In this document: positions 26,556 to 34,696 of the stretch, one piece after another | Position numbering within the stretch: the first letter of the stretch is position 1 | How the letters are laid out: every line of letters begins with the position of its first letter | Source of the DNA: Labilithrix sp. | Lineage (GTDB): Bacteria > Myxococcota_A > Polyangia > Polyangiales > Polyangiaceae | DNA: 56,478 nucleotides | Direction: 5' to 3' | Assembly (NCBI GenBank): GCA_019637195.1 | Contig: JAHBWA010000050.1 | Span: 1-56,478 of the forward strand | The notes under the pieces: generated by a model | Told to the model about the DNA's origin: nothing | Databases searched by the model: none | The model's input: only the letters and a program-made list of their open reading frames with translations | Program-made: the position numbers and the translations under genes

Positions 26556-27638
26556 CTAACCTCCGTTCCTTTGCGTCCCGGCGAGCCGCTCTCGCTCCGC
26601 GGCGAGGTGAGCCGGGACGCCCGCGTACACGTGATCGAAGATGGTCGCGGGCGCCGGAGGCCCTGCGCGCTCGGCCGCGGCGACCGCGGCGTCGAGCTCG
26701 GCGGAGGCCTCGCGGGCGATCGCCTCGTGCGCTCCAGGCGCGAGGCGGTCCTCGCGCGCGAGCGCGGCGCGGAGGCGGGTCAGCGGATCGGCGGGCCCCA
26801 GGTCGAGCACCTCGCTCGAGACGAGCGCGGCGTCCGTGAGCGCGTCGCCGCCGAGGCGGTCGAGCACCGGCGAGACGATCTCCACGAGCGTCGCGCCCTC
26901 GCCGGAGGCGGCGCGCGCGAGCGCGGCCTTCACGACGGTGAAGACGGCGAGCGCGTCGCCGCCGTCGACCCGCGCGTTCGCCAGCCCGTACGCGACCGCG
27001 CGGGACGCCACGCGCGCGTCCGCCGGCGCGCGGCAGGCGAGGACGATCGGGACCTTGAAGACACCGGCGAAGTTGAGCGCGTTGTGGAAGTCGCCGCCGG
27101 CCGAAACCTCGGCGCCGAAGAGCGCCAGCGCGGCGACGTCGTCGCCGCGGATCTTCGCGGCCCATGCGGCGCCGACGGCCTGCGGCAGGTGAGCGCCGAC
27201 GACGCCGCTCGGCGGAACGACGTTGAACGCCCGCGCCGGCGCGTGATCGGGAGCCGCGTGGCCCTTCGCCGGATCGCTCGCCGAGCCGAAGGCGTGGTGC
27301 ACGTAGGCGTCGAGCGGGAGGCCGCGCGCCAGCGTCGCGTACCACTCGCGCGCGCCGGGGAAGACCCAGTCGGTCGCGCGCATCGCGAGGACGGCGCCGG
27401 CGACGGCGGCCTCTTCTCCGAGCGACGCGTGGTGGAAGGCGACCTTCTCCGAGCGCTGCAGCGCGACCATGCGCGCCGAGACGACGCGCGCGCGAACCAT
27501 GTGACGATGGAGCGCCTCTGCGGCGTCGAGCGCAGGGCGGAACGCCGCGTCGACGCCGCCGTCTCGCGCCGCGCGGACGAGATCGTCCGAGCCCGGCGGC
27601 GCGGGCGAATGCGAGGGATCCGACGTCGTGGGCTGCAT
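26556..27638 (-). CDS. 2-oxo acid dehydrogenase E1 alpha-like subunit lacking the thiamine diphosphate motif
   Basis: A 360-residue protein clearly of the E1alpha family: HHASLGEEAAVAGAVLAMR, DWVFPGAREWYATLARGLPL, HLPQAVGAAWAAKIRGDD and GGDFHNALNFAGVFKVPIV all align. The family motif that holds magnesium and thiamine diphosphate is G-D-G followed about 28 residues later by N-N. Here G-D-G reads G175-A176-E177, and N-N reads A204-P205 (in ACRAPADAR). The usual regulatory loop with R-x-x-x-H and D-D is also replaced (VSPVLDRLGGDALTD). There is no frameshift or stop, and codon use is normal. It is the first gene of an operon with canonical E1beta and E2. It may be a structural subunit, an enzyme with altered cofactor binding, or a decaying paralogue. 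Confidence 0.85.
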   Translation of the reverse strand: MQPTTSDPSHSPAPPGSDDLVRAARDGGVDAAFRPALDAAEALHRHMVRARVVSARMVALQRSEKVAFHHASLGEEAAVAGAVLAMRATDWVFPGAREWYATLARGLPLDAYVHHAFGSASDPAKGHAAPDHAPARAFNVVPPSGVVGAHLPQAVGAAWAAKIRGDDVAALALFGAEVSAGGDFHNALNFAGVFKVPIVLACRAPADARVASRAVAYGLANARVDGGDALAVFTVVKAALARAASGEGATLVEIVSPVLDRLGGDALTDAALVSSEVLDLGPADPLTRLRAALAREDRLAPGAHEAIAREASAELDAAVAAAERAGPPAPATIFDHVYAGVPAHLAAERERLAGTQRNGG

Positions 27639-27849
27639 GGCGCGCGGACACTAGCACGATCGCTCATGCTTCCAGCCTCATCGGTTGCGCCGATGCGCGC
27701 GCGATCTCGAGCACGGCCGCGCGCGTCATGGCTCGCGAACACCGCGTCGATCGACGACGAGACGATCGACGCACCGGGCCATTCGAGAACGACCTCGAAG
27801 TGCGTTTCAGGACTGGCCTTTCCGCGAAGCGTATGGGTAAGATCCTCGC

Positions 27850-30015
27850 ATGGCGCGTCGCGCCTTCCTGCCCACCATCCCTCCTCCGTCGGGACCGCCG
27901 CCGGCGACGCCCTCCCCTCCCTCACAGCAGGGGCGAACGCAGCCGCCACAGGCGACCACCGGTCGGGGGAGCATGCCTCCGCCGTCCACGCGCGGGAGCG
28001 TTCCGCCGCCGTCCACGCGCGGGGGGATGCCTCCGCCCTCGACGCGCGGGGGGATGCCTCCGCCTTCGACGCGCGGGAGCATGCCTCCGCCCTCGACGCG
28101 CGGGAGCATCCCGCCGTCGGGAATGACCGACGGTCGTCTCTCCGTGCCCCCCGGGATGGACGGCGTCGCGATGCACGCGGTCACCCAGCTGCTCGACCGT
28201 CTGGCCGCCGCGGACGAGGCGCAGTTCCTCGTGACGTGGACCGAGCAAATGCTGAGCGGCCGCGCGCGGCTCGATCCCGCGCTCGCGGTGCGCCTGCTCC
28301 GCGCGTACCGCGAGACCGGCCGCGTCGACCGTGCGCGCGAGCTGGCGGCCTCGCTCCCGAGCTCCCCGTCGTCGTGGAACCCCCTCGACACGGCGCGCCT
28401 CGCGATCGAGCGGGCGATCCTCTGCACGATCGACGGCCGCGCCGATCACGCCGAGGCCGAGCTGCGGCAGGCCTCGCGCGCGCTCGCCGTCGCGTCGCGC
28501 GGGACGGGGCTCCGCGAGCAGCTCGACATGCACCTCACGAGCGCGCAGCTCGAGCTCCGGCTCAACCGCGTTCAGCAGGCGCAGGCCGCGCTCCGGCTCG
28601 CCGAGCACGTCGCCGAGCGGCTCGAGGACGGCGCCTGGCGCGTCGCGGTGTCGATGTCGCTCGGTCACCTGGCGATGCGCCTCGCCGATCCGCGCACCGC
28701 CGCGCGTCACTACTCGACGGCGCTCCAGCGCTCCGCCGCGCGCGGCCTCGCGGGCATGCGCGCGCACGGCAACCTCGCGATCGCGCTCGGCTCGATCGGC
28801 CAGTTCGACGACGCCCGCGCGAACGCCGCGACGGCCTGCCAGATCGCCGGGGAGATCGCCGCGGGCTGGCGTCACGCGGACGCGTACGACGTCCTCGCGA
28901 TCGTCGAGATCGCCTCCGACCGGCCCGTGGCCGCGCTCCAGGCGCTCGACGACGCCCACGCCGCGCTCGGTGACCTCGAGCAGCCGACGCTCCGCTACCA
29001 GCTCGCCGGACACCGTACGCTCGCGCTCGCCATGCTCGGGCGCGCCCAGGCCGCCAAGCAGTGGCTCGCGAAGACCGACAAGCTCCGGGCCGATCTCTTC
29101 CAGATCGACGCCATCGACGAGCAGGACCTCGTCGCGACGCGCTCGCGCACGCTCGAGGCCTGCGGCCAGCACAAGGACGCGCTCGACGCCGCGCTGCCGA
29201 ACGCCGAGCGCCTGCCCGACGCCTTCGTCACCGGCTCGCTGAACCTCGTGATCGCCCGCTGCTCGCTGTCGCTCGGCGACCAGGAGACCGCGCGCGTCGC
29301 GGTCGAGCGCGCGGCCCTCTCGGGCGACCGGCACGGCTGGGTCTTCCCGGATCGCCAGCAGAGCGCGACCCTCTGGCAGATGGCGCTGAAGAGCGGCGAC
29401 AGCCGGGTCGTCCGCTACGCCGAGAAGGTCCTCGGCGTGATCACCAACGGCGTCGCCCCGCCGAGCATGCCCCCGCCCTCCCGCGCGGCGAGCATCCCGC
29501 CGCCGTCGCGCGCCTCGTTCCCGAGCGTTCCGGCGATGAACGTCGCCGGCCTCGGCGCGGACGACTCGTCCGAGTTCGACATGCTCCCCGAGGGCGAGAC
29601 GCTCATCTACGTGACGACCCCTCAGGGCGTCACGCGCGTCCGCTCCTCCGAGATGAACACCGCGACGGAGGGCTCGACCCTGATCGTCGACACGATCGCG
29701 CACCAGCTGCGCGTCGAGGGCCGCGAGGTCTCCCTCGAGCGGCGCCGCGCGCTCGAGCCGCTCGTCGTCCAGCTCCTCCGCCGGGCGCGCGAGGGCCTGT
29801 CGGCGGAGGAGATCCTCCGCGCCGCGGGGGGCCCCGGCCCGGAGTCCGCCGACGCCGAGCACCGCGTCCGCGTCCTCATCTCGCGCGTGCGCGATCTCCT
29901 GGGCGATCCCACGGCGATCGAGCGCGTGCGCGACGCCGGGGAGCACGGCAAGACCCGCTACCGCCTGTCGCCCGGCGTGAACTTCGCGCTGATCGAGCCG
30001 CTCTACACGTCGTGA
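27850..30015 (+). CDS. TPR protein with C-terminal winged-helix domain and PPPST repeat linkers
   Basis: A 721-residue, probably cytoplasmic protein. Residues 1-95 are disordered and include six 9-residue RG(S/G)MPPPST repeats. Residues about 110-530 are TPR-like helix pairs (for example ARHYSTALQRSAARGLAGM, ALQALDDAHAALGDLEQP). A second proline linker with PPPSRA repeats spans about 535-560. The C-terminus (about 615-715) resembles an OmpR-type winged helix: LRVEGREVSLERRRALEPLV, then a long helix RVRVLISRVRDLLGD and a beta hairpin GKTRYRLSP. This suggests a transcription factor with a TPR sensor, in the spirit of BTAD/MalT-like regulators but with reversed domain order. It is divergent from the E1alpha operon, 210 bp away, which makes that operon a candidate target. 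Regulator role inferred. Confidence 0.78.
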   Translation: MARRAFLPTIPPPSGPPPATPSPPSQQGRTQPPQATTGRGSMPPPSTRGSVPPPSTRGGMPPPSTRGGMPPPSTRGSMPPPSTRGSIPPSGMTDGRLSVPPGMDGVAMHAVTQLLDRLAAADEAQFLVTWTEQMLSGRARLDPALAVRLLRAYRETGRVDRARELAASLPSSPSSWNPLDTARLAIERAILCTIDGRADHAEAELRQASRALAVASRGTGLREQLDMHLTSAQLELRLNRVQQAQAALRLAEHVAERLEDGAWRVAVSMSLGHLAMRLADPRTAARHYSTALQRSAARGLAGMRAHGNLAIALGSIGQFDDARANAATACQIAGEIAAGWRHADAYDVLAIVEIASDRPVAALQALDDAHAALGDLEQPTLRYQLAGHRTLALAMLGRAQAAKQWLAKTDKLRADLFQIDAIDEQDLVATRSRTLEACGQHKDALDAALPNAERLPDAFVTGSLNLVIARCSLSLGDQETARVAVERAALSGDRHGWVFPDRQQSATLWQMALKSGDSRVVRYAEKVLGVITNGVAPPSMPPPSRAASIPPPSRASFPSVPAMNVAGLGADDSSEFDMLPEGETLIYVTTPQGVTRVRSSEMNTATEGSTLIVDTIAHQLRVEGREVSLERRRALEPLVVQLLRRAREGLSAEEILRAAGGPGPESADAEHRVRVLISRVRDLLGDPTAIERVRDAGEHGKTRYRLSPGVNFALIEPLYTS
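27964..28119 (+). repeat. 27-bp in-frame tandem repeat encoding RGSMPPPST
   Basis: Six units of 27 bp start at 27964, 27991, 28018, 28045, 28072 and 28099; the last is divergent. They encode RGSM/V/G-PPPST. Third-position differences between copies (TCC/TCG, CCC/CCT) show that they are not a very recent amplification. Confidence 0.85.
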
Positions 30016-30080
30016 CGGGCCTCGCGGCGTGCCCCGCTCGCGCGGGCCTCGACGCGTGCGGCGAGCCGGGCCGGCGCGCG

Positions 30081-30911
30081 TCAGCGCGCGGGACGGGTCG
30101 CCTTGCCCGAGCTCTTCGCTCCCGACTCCTTGCTCTGGATCCCCTCGGCCTTGGTCAGGTGATCGGCGACGGTGCGACGCATCTCGCCGAGCATCGCCTT
30201 CACCTCGCCGTTCTCCGCGCTCGGGACCAGACGGTTGTCGATCGCCGTGAGCACGTCCTTGTGCGCCTTCACCTGCGCGTCGATGTACGCGCGGTCGAAG
30301 TCCTTGCCGCTCTTGTCGCGCAGCTCCGCGAGCACCTTGTCCGCGTCCGACTTCAGGTAGGCCGACACGTCGCTCTCGGCCGCCTGGATCTTCGTCTTGG
30401 CCTCGAGCTTCTTGTCGCCCTGCAGGGCCTTCTGGTGCATCGCCTTCATCACGCCGGCGAACTGCTTCACGTCGATCGCGTTCGCCTTCTTCAGCGCCAG
30501 CTCCGCCATCTGGACCTCGCCGTCGTTGGCCGCCATCGCCACGCCGAGGACCTCGGCGTCCGAGAGCCGTTTGTCCGTCTTGGCGAGGACGCGGTCGGCC
30601 GGCGGCGTCGTCCCCGGTCCGTAGAAGGGCTTCTGCGGCTCGGGGTCGTCGAGCGGCGTCTGCACGGTCGGCGGCTCGAGCGTCGCTCGCTGCGGGGCCG
30701 GGTTGTCGATGGACTGCCCGGGCGGGTTGAGCTCGTTCGCGATCGGATCGTACGGCTTCTGCACGCGCGGATCGTCGATCGGGCGCTGCGGCTCGTTCAC
30801 CGACGCCGAGCTCCGGGGCGGCTGCTCCTGGGGCCGACCGCACGCGAGCGCGAGCGCCGCGGTCGAGATGGCCATGGCCGCGATGAAACCGTGTCGGACG
30901 AAGATGCGCAT
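30081..30911 (-). CDS. DUF4142 domain lipoprotein
   Basis: A 276-residue exported protein. ATG 30911 follows an AAGGAG ribosome site. The signal peptide has a lipobox (TAALALACG). A long Pro-rich linker (about 27-105, RPIDDPRVQKPYDP, QTPLDDPEPQKPF) leads to a helical DUF4142/ferritin-like region. Family features are LSDAEVLGVAMAANDGEVQMAELALKK, VKQFAGVMKAMHQ and AYIDAQVKAHKDVLTAIDNRLVP. DUF4142 proteins are periplasmic four-helix bundles, often encoded among stress genes, with no agreed biochemical role. The linker would let the bundle reach away from the membrane. Convergent with the TPR/winged-helix gene. Confidence 0.82.
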   Translation of the reverse strand: MRIFVRHGFIAAMAISTAALALACGRPQEQPPRSSASVNEPQRPIDDPRVQKPYDPIANELNPPGQSIDNPAPQRATLEPPTVQTPLDDPEPQKPFYGPGTTPPADRVLAKTDKRLSDAEVLGVAMAANDGEVQMAELALKKANAIDVKQFAGVMKAMHQKALQGDKKLEAKTKIQAAESDVSAYLKSDADKVLAELRDKSGKDFDRAYIDAQVKAHKDVLTAIDNRLVPSAENGEVKAMLGEMRRTVADHLTKAEGIQSKESGAKSSGKATRPAR

Positions 30912-31104
30912 CGAGAGGGCTCCTTGTGGGTTCGGCCCCGGGCACTGCAATCGCGATGCCGCACCGGCGCGCGCGGTCGCGGCGGCGCGAAACGGCAATG
31001 GCATCGCGATCTCGAGCGCGGCCGCGCCCGAGCACGACCGAGACGGCGTGCGACGGGGCGTACCTCGATGCCTCGACCGGGGCGGCGTCGAGCACGCGCG
31101 CCGC

Positions 31105-31935
31105 TCAGTCGCCGCTCAGCTCCCGCGCCTCGCGCGAGCGGGCGTCGCGGCGCCCGAGCAGCGAGAGACCGACGAGACCGACGACGCCGACGCCTCCGCT
31201 CACGGCGAGCAGGACCGGCGTGGGCCGGAGCCCGTCGCGACCGAGGCAGATCGGGACGATCGCCACGCCGTAGTAGGCCATCCGCGCGAGGATCGACGGA
31301 ATGACGCTCCCGGTCAGGCCGCGGATCCACGCGAACACGAGCGTCGCCACGAGCAGCATGAGCATCGCGCGCGAGTTCAAGCTGCCGAGGGTCTCGAAGG
31401 CGGCCGTCGCCACGATGACCGTCTCCGCGCGCTGCGTCCTCTTCAGCGGCGTGAACAGGACGCCGCGAAAGAAGAGCTCGTCGAAGATCGGCGCCAGGAC
31501 GACGAGCGTCACGAAGAGCGTGACGCGCTTGCCGACCGTCGTGACCGCGAGCAGGCTGTCGAGCTCCTGCTGCTCCTCCGGCGGTCGCGGCAGCTTCGCG
31601 TCGAGCACCTGGCCGAGCCACTCCGACGGGAGCGACATCGCTGCGCCGACGGTGAGCGCGAGGATCACCGCGAGCGCCGACGGCGCCCGGAGCGCGAGGA
31701 CGTGGCGGATCGACGTCTCCGGCTCGTGCAGCCGGAGGATCCCGAAGAAGACGATCGAGTACGCGAGCGCCTGACACGCCGTCCGCGAGACGAGATCGGG
31801 GACCGCGCCCTCGCGCGCGGCCTCCGTCATCCCGAGGAAGAAGACGTAGAGGAAGAGCGCCAGCAGCGTCCAGAGGGCCGCCGCCGCGAACGAGAGCGGC
31901 CGGTCCTTCCGCTCGGACGGCGGGAGACTATCCAC
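31105..31935 (-). CDS. CPBP-family membrane protein with altered protease motifs
   Basis: A 276-residue protein with seven or eight membrane helices, recognisable as the CPBP/Abi (CAAX protease-like) family by APIFDELFFRGVLFTPL. The canonical first motif E-E-x-x-x-R is D152-E153-x-x-x-R157 here. The second motif F-x-x-x-H reads F180-E-T-L-G184, and the third H-x-x-x-N reads R218-M-A-Y-Y222. So the first Glu is conservatively replaced and both histidines and the Asn are missing. Other sequence looks intact. It is probably not an active protease, and could be a scaffold or regulator. It is 3 bp downstream of nadB in the same direction and likely cotranscribed. Confidence 0.78.
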   Translation of the reverse strand: MDSLPPSERKDRPLSFAAAALWTLLALFLYVFFLGMTEAAREGAVPDLVSRTACQALAYSIVFFGILRLHEPETSIRHVLALRAPSALAVILALTVGAAMSLPSEWLGQVLDAKLPRPPEEQQELDSLLAVTTVGKRVTLFVTLVVLAPIFDELFFRGVLFTPLKRTQRAETVIVATAAFETLGSLNSRAMLMLLVATLVFAWIRGLTGSVIPSILARMAYYGVAIVPICLGRDGLRPTPVLLAVSGGVGVVGLVGLSLLGRRDARSREARELSGD

Positions 31936-31938
31936 GGG

Positions 31939-33714
31939 TCACCCCACGCTCCGGACATCACGATCGCCCGCGGCCGGCGCGTCGAGCGCCTGCTCGTCCG
32001 CCCGCGGCGGCGCCGGCGCGTCGGGCCTGAGCCGCGCCGGCGCGTCGGGCGGCGACGCCGCCGGCGTGCTCGCGAGGTGCCCGAGGTGAGCCGGGACGCC
32101 CCGCTTGATCACCATGTCGCGCGCCATCTTCGGATCGGTCTCGCGGTGGTCGAGCGTGAAGTGCAGCCCGCGGCTCTCCCGCCGCGCCGACGCGCACTCG
32201 ACGATCAGCTGCGCGACCGTGGCGATGTTCCGGAGCTCGAGCAGGTCGCGCGTGACGAAGTACTTCCAGTAGTACTCGGCGATCTCCTCCTGGAGGAGCG
32301 CGATGCGCCGCGCGGCGCGGCGCAGGCGCTTGTCCGAGCGCACGATCCCGACGTAGTTCCACATCAGGCGGCGCAGCTCGTCCCAGTTCTGCGTGATGAC
32401 GACCGCCTCGTCGCTCGGCACCGCCTCGCCGACGTCCCACTCGGGCACGTCGGGCCACGGGCCGGAGCGCTCGATCTTCGCCAGCTCGCGCGCGGCGCGG
32501 TGCGCGAACACCATGCCCTCGAGCAGCGAGTTCGAGGCGAGGCGGTTCGCGCCGTGCAGCCCGGTGTGCGCGCACTCGCCGATCGCCCAGAGCCCCGGGA
32601 TCGTCGTGCGGCCGTCGAGGTCCGTCGTGATGCCGCCGCAGAGGTAGTGCGCCGCCGGCACGACCGGGATCGGCTGGCGCGTGATGTCGATCCCGTAGCG
32701 CATGCACTGGGCGTAGATGCCCGGGAAGTGCTCTTTGACGAAAGTCGGATCCTTGTGCGTGATGTCGAGCAGGACATGCTCGGCGCCGCTCCGCTTCATC
32801 TCGTGGTCGATCGCGCGGGCCACGATGTCGCGCGGCGCGAGCTCGGCGCGCGGGTCGAACTCCTTCATGAAGGGCGTGCCGTCGAGCCGCCGGAGGATCG
32901 CGCCCTCGCCGCGGAGCGCCTCGGAGATGAGGAAGTCCTTGGCCTGCGGGTGGAAGAGGCACGTCGGATGGAACTGGTAAAATTCCATGTTCGCGATCTC
33001 GGCGCCCGCGCGGAACGCCATCGCGACCCCGTCGCCCGTCGCGACGTCCGGGTTCGTCGTGTAGAGGTAGACCTTCCCTGCGCCGCCCGCGGCGAGCACC
33101 GTCGCGCGCGCGAGGACCGTGACGACCTTCCCCTGCTCGACGTCGAGCACGTACGCGCCGGCGCAGACCTCCGGCCCGCCGTGCTTCGCGAGCGTGATGA
33201 GGTCGACGGCCATGTGCTCGTCGAGGACGCGCACGTTCGCCTTCGCCGAGACGGCCTCGACGAGCGCCCGCTCGACCTCGCGGCCGGTCATGTCGCCGGC
33301 GTGGACGATCCGCCGCGCGCTGTGGCCTCCTTCGAGGTGCAGATCGAGGTCTTGCTCGACGCGCGCCAGGCTCGGGCTCGACTCGTCGGCGTGGGCGCGC
33401 GAAGGCGCGAGATCGAACTTCGCGCCCGCGCTGCGGAGCATCGCGATGCGCGCCGGGGCGTCTTTGACCGTGAGCTCGACGGCGCGAATGTGGTTCAGCC
33501 CGGCGCCCGCGACCATCGTGTCGCTCACGTGCGCGTCGAACGAGTCGGCCTCGTCGAGCACGGCGGCGATCCCGCCCTGCGCGTACTTCGTGTTCGACTC
33601 CTCGCGCGACCGCTTCGTCACGACGATGACGTCGCCGTGCTCGGCCGCCTCGAGGGCGAACGAGAGACCGGCGATGCCGCTGCCGATCACGAGGAAATCG
33701 CACGTCAAAGGCAT
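31939..33714 (-). CDS. nadB: L-aspartate oxidase
   Basis: FAD enzyme that oxidises L-aspartate to iminoaspartate, the first step of de novo NAD synthesis in the cytoplasm. The FAD dinucleotide motif VIGSGIAGLSFALEAAEHG lies at the N-terminus, with REESNTKYAQGGIAAVLDE just after it. The capping domain and the hallmark GECAHTGLHGANRLASNSLLEG are present. ATG 33714 follows AGAAGGA; an in-frame GTG at 33729 is less likely. At about 590 residues it is longer than the usual 530-540. The excess is a C-terminal Pro/Ala-rich tail (APARLRPDAPAPPRADEQ), probably disordered. nadA and nadC are not nearby. The CPBP-like gene follows after 3 bp. Confidence 0.93.
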   Translation of the reverse strand: MPLTCDFLVIGSGIAGLSFALEAAEHGDVIVVTKRSREESNTKYAQGGIAAVLDEADSFDAHVSDTMVAGAGLNHIRAVELTVKDAPARIAMLRSAGAKFDLAPSRAHADESSPSLARVEQDLDLHLEGGHSARRIVHAGDMTGREVERALVEAVSAKANVRVLDEHMAVDLITLAKHGGPEVCAGAYVLDVEQGKVVTVLARATVLAAGGAGKVYLYTTNPDVATGDGVAMAFRAGAEIANMEFYQFHPTCLFHPQAKDFLISEALRGEGAILRRLDGTPFMKEFDPRAELAPRDIVARAIDHEMKRSGAEHVLLDITHKDPTFVKEHFPGIYAQCMRYGIDITRQPIPVVPAAHYLCGGITTDLDGRTTIPGLWAIGECAHTGLHGANRLASNSLLEGMVFAHRAARELAKIERSGPWPDVPEWDVGEAVPSDEAVVITQNWDELRRLMWNYVGIVRSDKRLRRAARRIALLQEEIAEYYWKYFVTRDLLELRNIATVAQLIVECASARRESRGLHFTLDHRETDPKMARDMVIKRGVPAHLGHLASTPAASPPDAPARLRPDAPAPPRADEQALDAPAAGDRDVRSVG

Positions 33715-33765
33715 GCTTCCTTCTACCACCGCGCCGCGCGACGGTGGGGCTCGATCCTCGGCGCC

Positions 33766-34419
33766 TCAGCAGGGCGCGCCGGCGGCGCGTTCGAGCTCGC
33801 CCAGCGGATCGAGCACGGCGCGGACGACGCCGCGCGCGGGCGGCGAGGCGATCCTCGCCGCTGCACGATGCAGCAGGTAGCGCGCCTCCCCCAGCGCGAG
33901 CCCCATGAGCGGCGTGTACACCAGGTCCTGCGCGGAGGGCCGGACGCCGTTCGCCTCGAACGCGTACTCCCACACGGCTGAGGTCGCCGTCGCGAACGCG
34001 AGCGCGCCGCCCCACCCGAGCCGACACTGCCGCGCGCGAAGGTAGAGCTCGCTGCCGAAGAGCCCGTGCCCGACGACGTTGATGAAGAGCGGGTCGCCGT
34101 CCCAGCGCATGAAGGGCTGCCGCGCGTCGAAGACCGGCGGCATCGTGAAGGCCTCCTCGTAGCGCGCCGCGAACCACTGCGTGCGCGCGAACGGATTGGG
34201 CCAGAGCACCGTCTCGGTGGCCCGCATCACGGTCATCAGCGCGAAGCCGTGGACGGCCGGGACGACGATGTTCGGCGTCGAGCGCGCTTCGCCCGAGGAC
34301 GCGGGCGCGTCGACCGCCTCGACGTCGAGCCGCGCCGGCTCGGCGTACGGAGCTCCGCCGGCGGGCTCTGCCGCCACGCGGAGGCCGAGGGCGAGGGCGG
34401 CGGCGGGAGTCACACGCAC
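33766..34419 (-). CDS. DUF3943-like exported protein
   Basis: A 217-residue protein starting at GTG 34419 with a short apolar N-terminus (VTPAAALALGLRVAAEP), perhaps a weak signal peptide. The core matches the DUF3943 pattern: MRWDGDPLFINVVGHGLFGSE, an Arg/Gly stretch, TSAVWEYAFEANGVRPSAQDLVYTP and GLALGEARYLLHR. Family members are predicted outer-membrane or membrane-associated proteins of unknown role. It lies upstream of nadB in the same direction with a 51-bp gap, so cotranscription is possible. Confidence 0.7.
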   Translation of the reverse strand: MRVTPAAALALGLRVAAEPAGGAPYAEPARLDVEAVDAPASSGEARSTPNIVVPAVHGFALMTVMRATETVLWPNPFARTQWFAARYEEAFTMPPVFDARQPFMRWDGDPLFINVVGHGLFGSELYLRARQCRLGWGGALAFATATSAVWEYAFEANGVRPSAQDLVYTPLMGLALGEARYLLHRAAARIASPPARGVVRAVLDPLGELERAAGAPC

Positions 34420-34537
34420 ACCCTAGCAGTGGCTCCGTGCGGCGCCGCCGATCGCGGGACGTCGCCCCCCGGCCGGCGATCGGGCGCGCGAGCGCGACGA
34501 GGCGCCGGGACACCCCAGCCGCACGGGTGAGGCTGGG

Positions 34538-34566
34538 TTGACACCCGGACGCGCGTTCCCTAAAAC
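34538..34566 (+). promoter_or_regulatory. Sigma-70 type promoter for etfBA
   Basis: TTGACA at 34538-34543 is a perfect -35 box. After exactly 17 bp comes TAAAAC at 34561-34566 as the -10 box (4 of 6 matches). It lies 131 bp before the etfB start with nothing else between. This is the clearest promoter seen in the window. Confidence 0.65.
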
Positions 34567-34696
34567 GCGGGCAGACTGAATCGCCATTCATCGCTCGGAG
34601 GTCCTGCTGTCAGGCCGCGCGCGTAGGGATGGTCTCCGCGGGCGGCGTCCAGCGTGCTGGGCGGCGTCACCCGTACCCCCGGTGCATTGAGGGCTC

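Noticed and set aside
27964..28119. CRISPR-like or VNTR intergenic element
   Set aside because: The 27-bp units stay in frame and encode a protein linker.
30016..30080. Hairpin CCCGC/GCGGG as terminator between convergent genes
   Set aside because: A 5-bp stem is too short to separate from chance in DNA of this composition.
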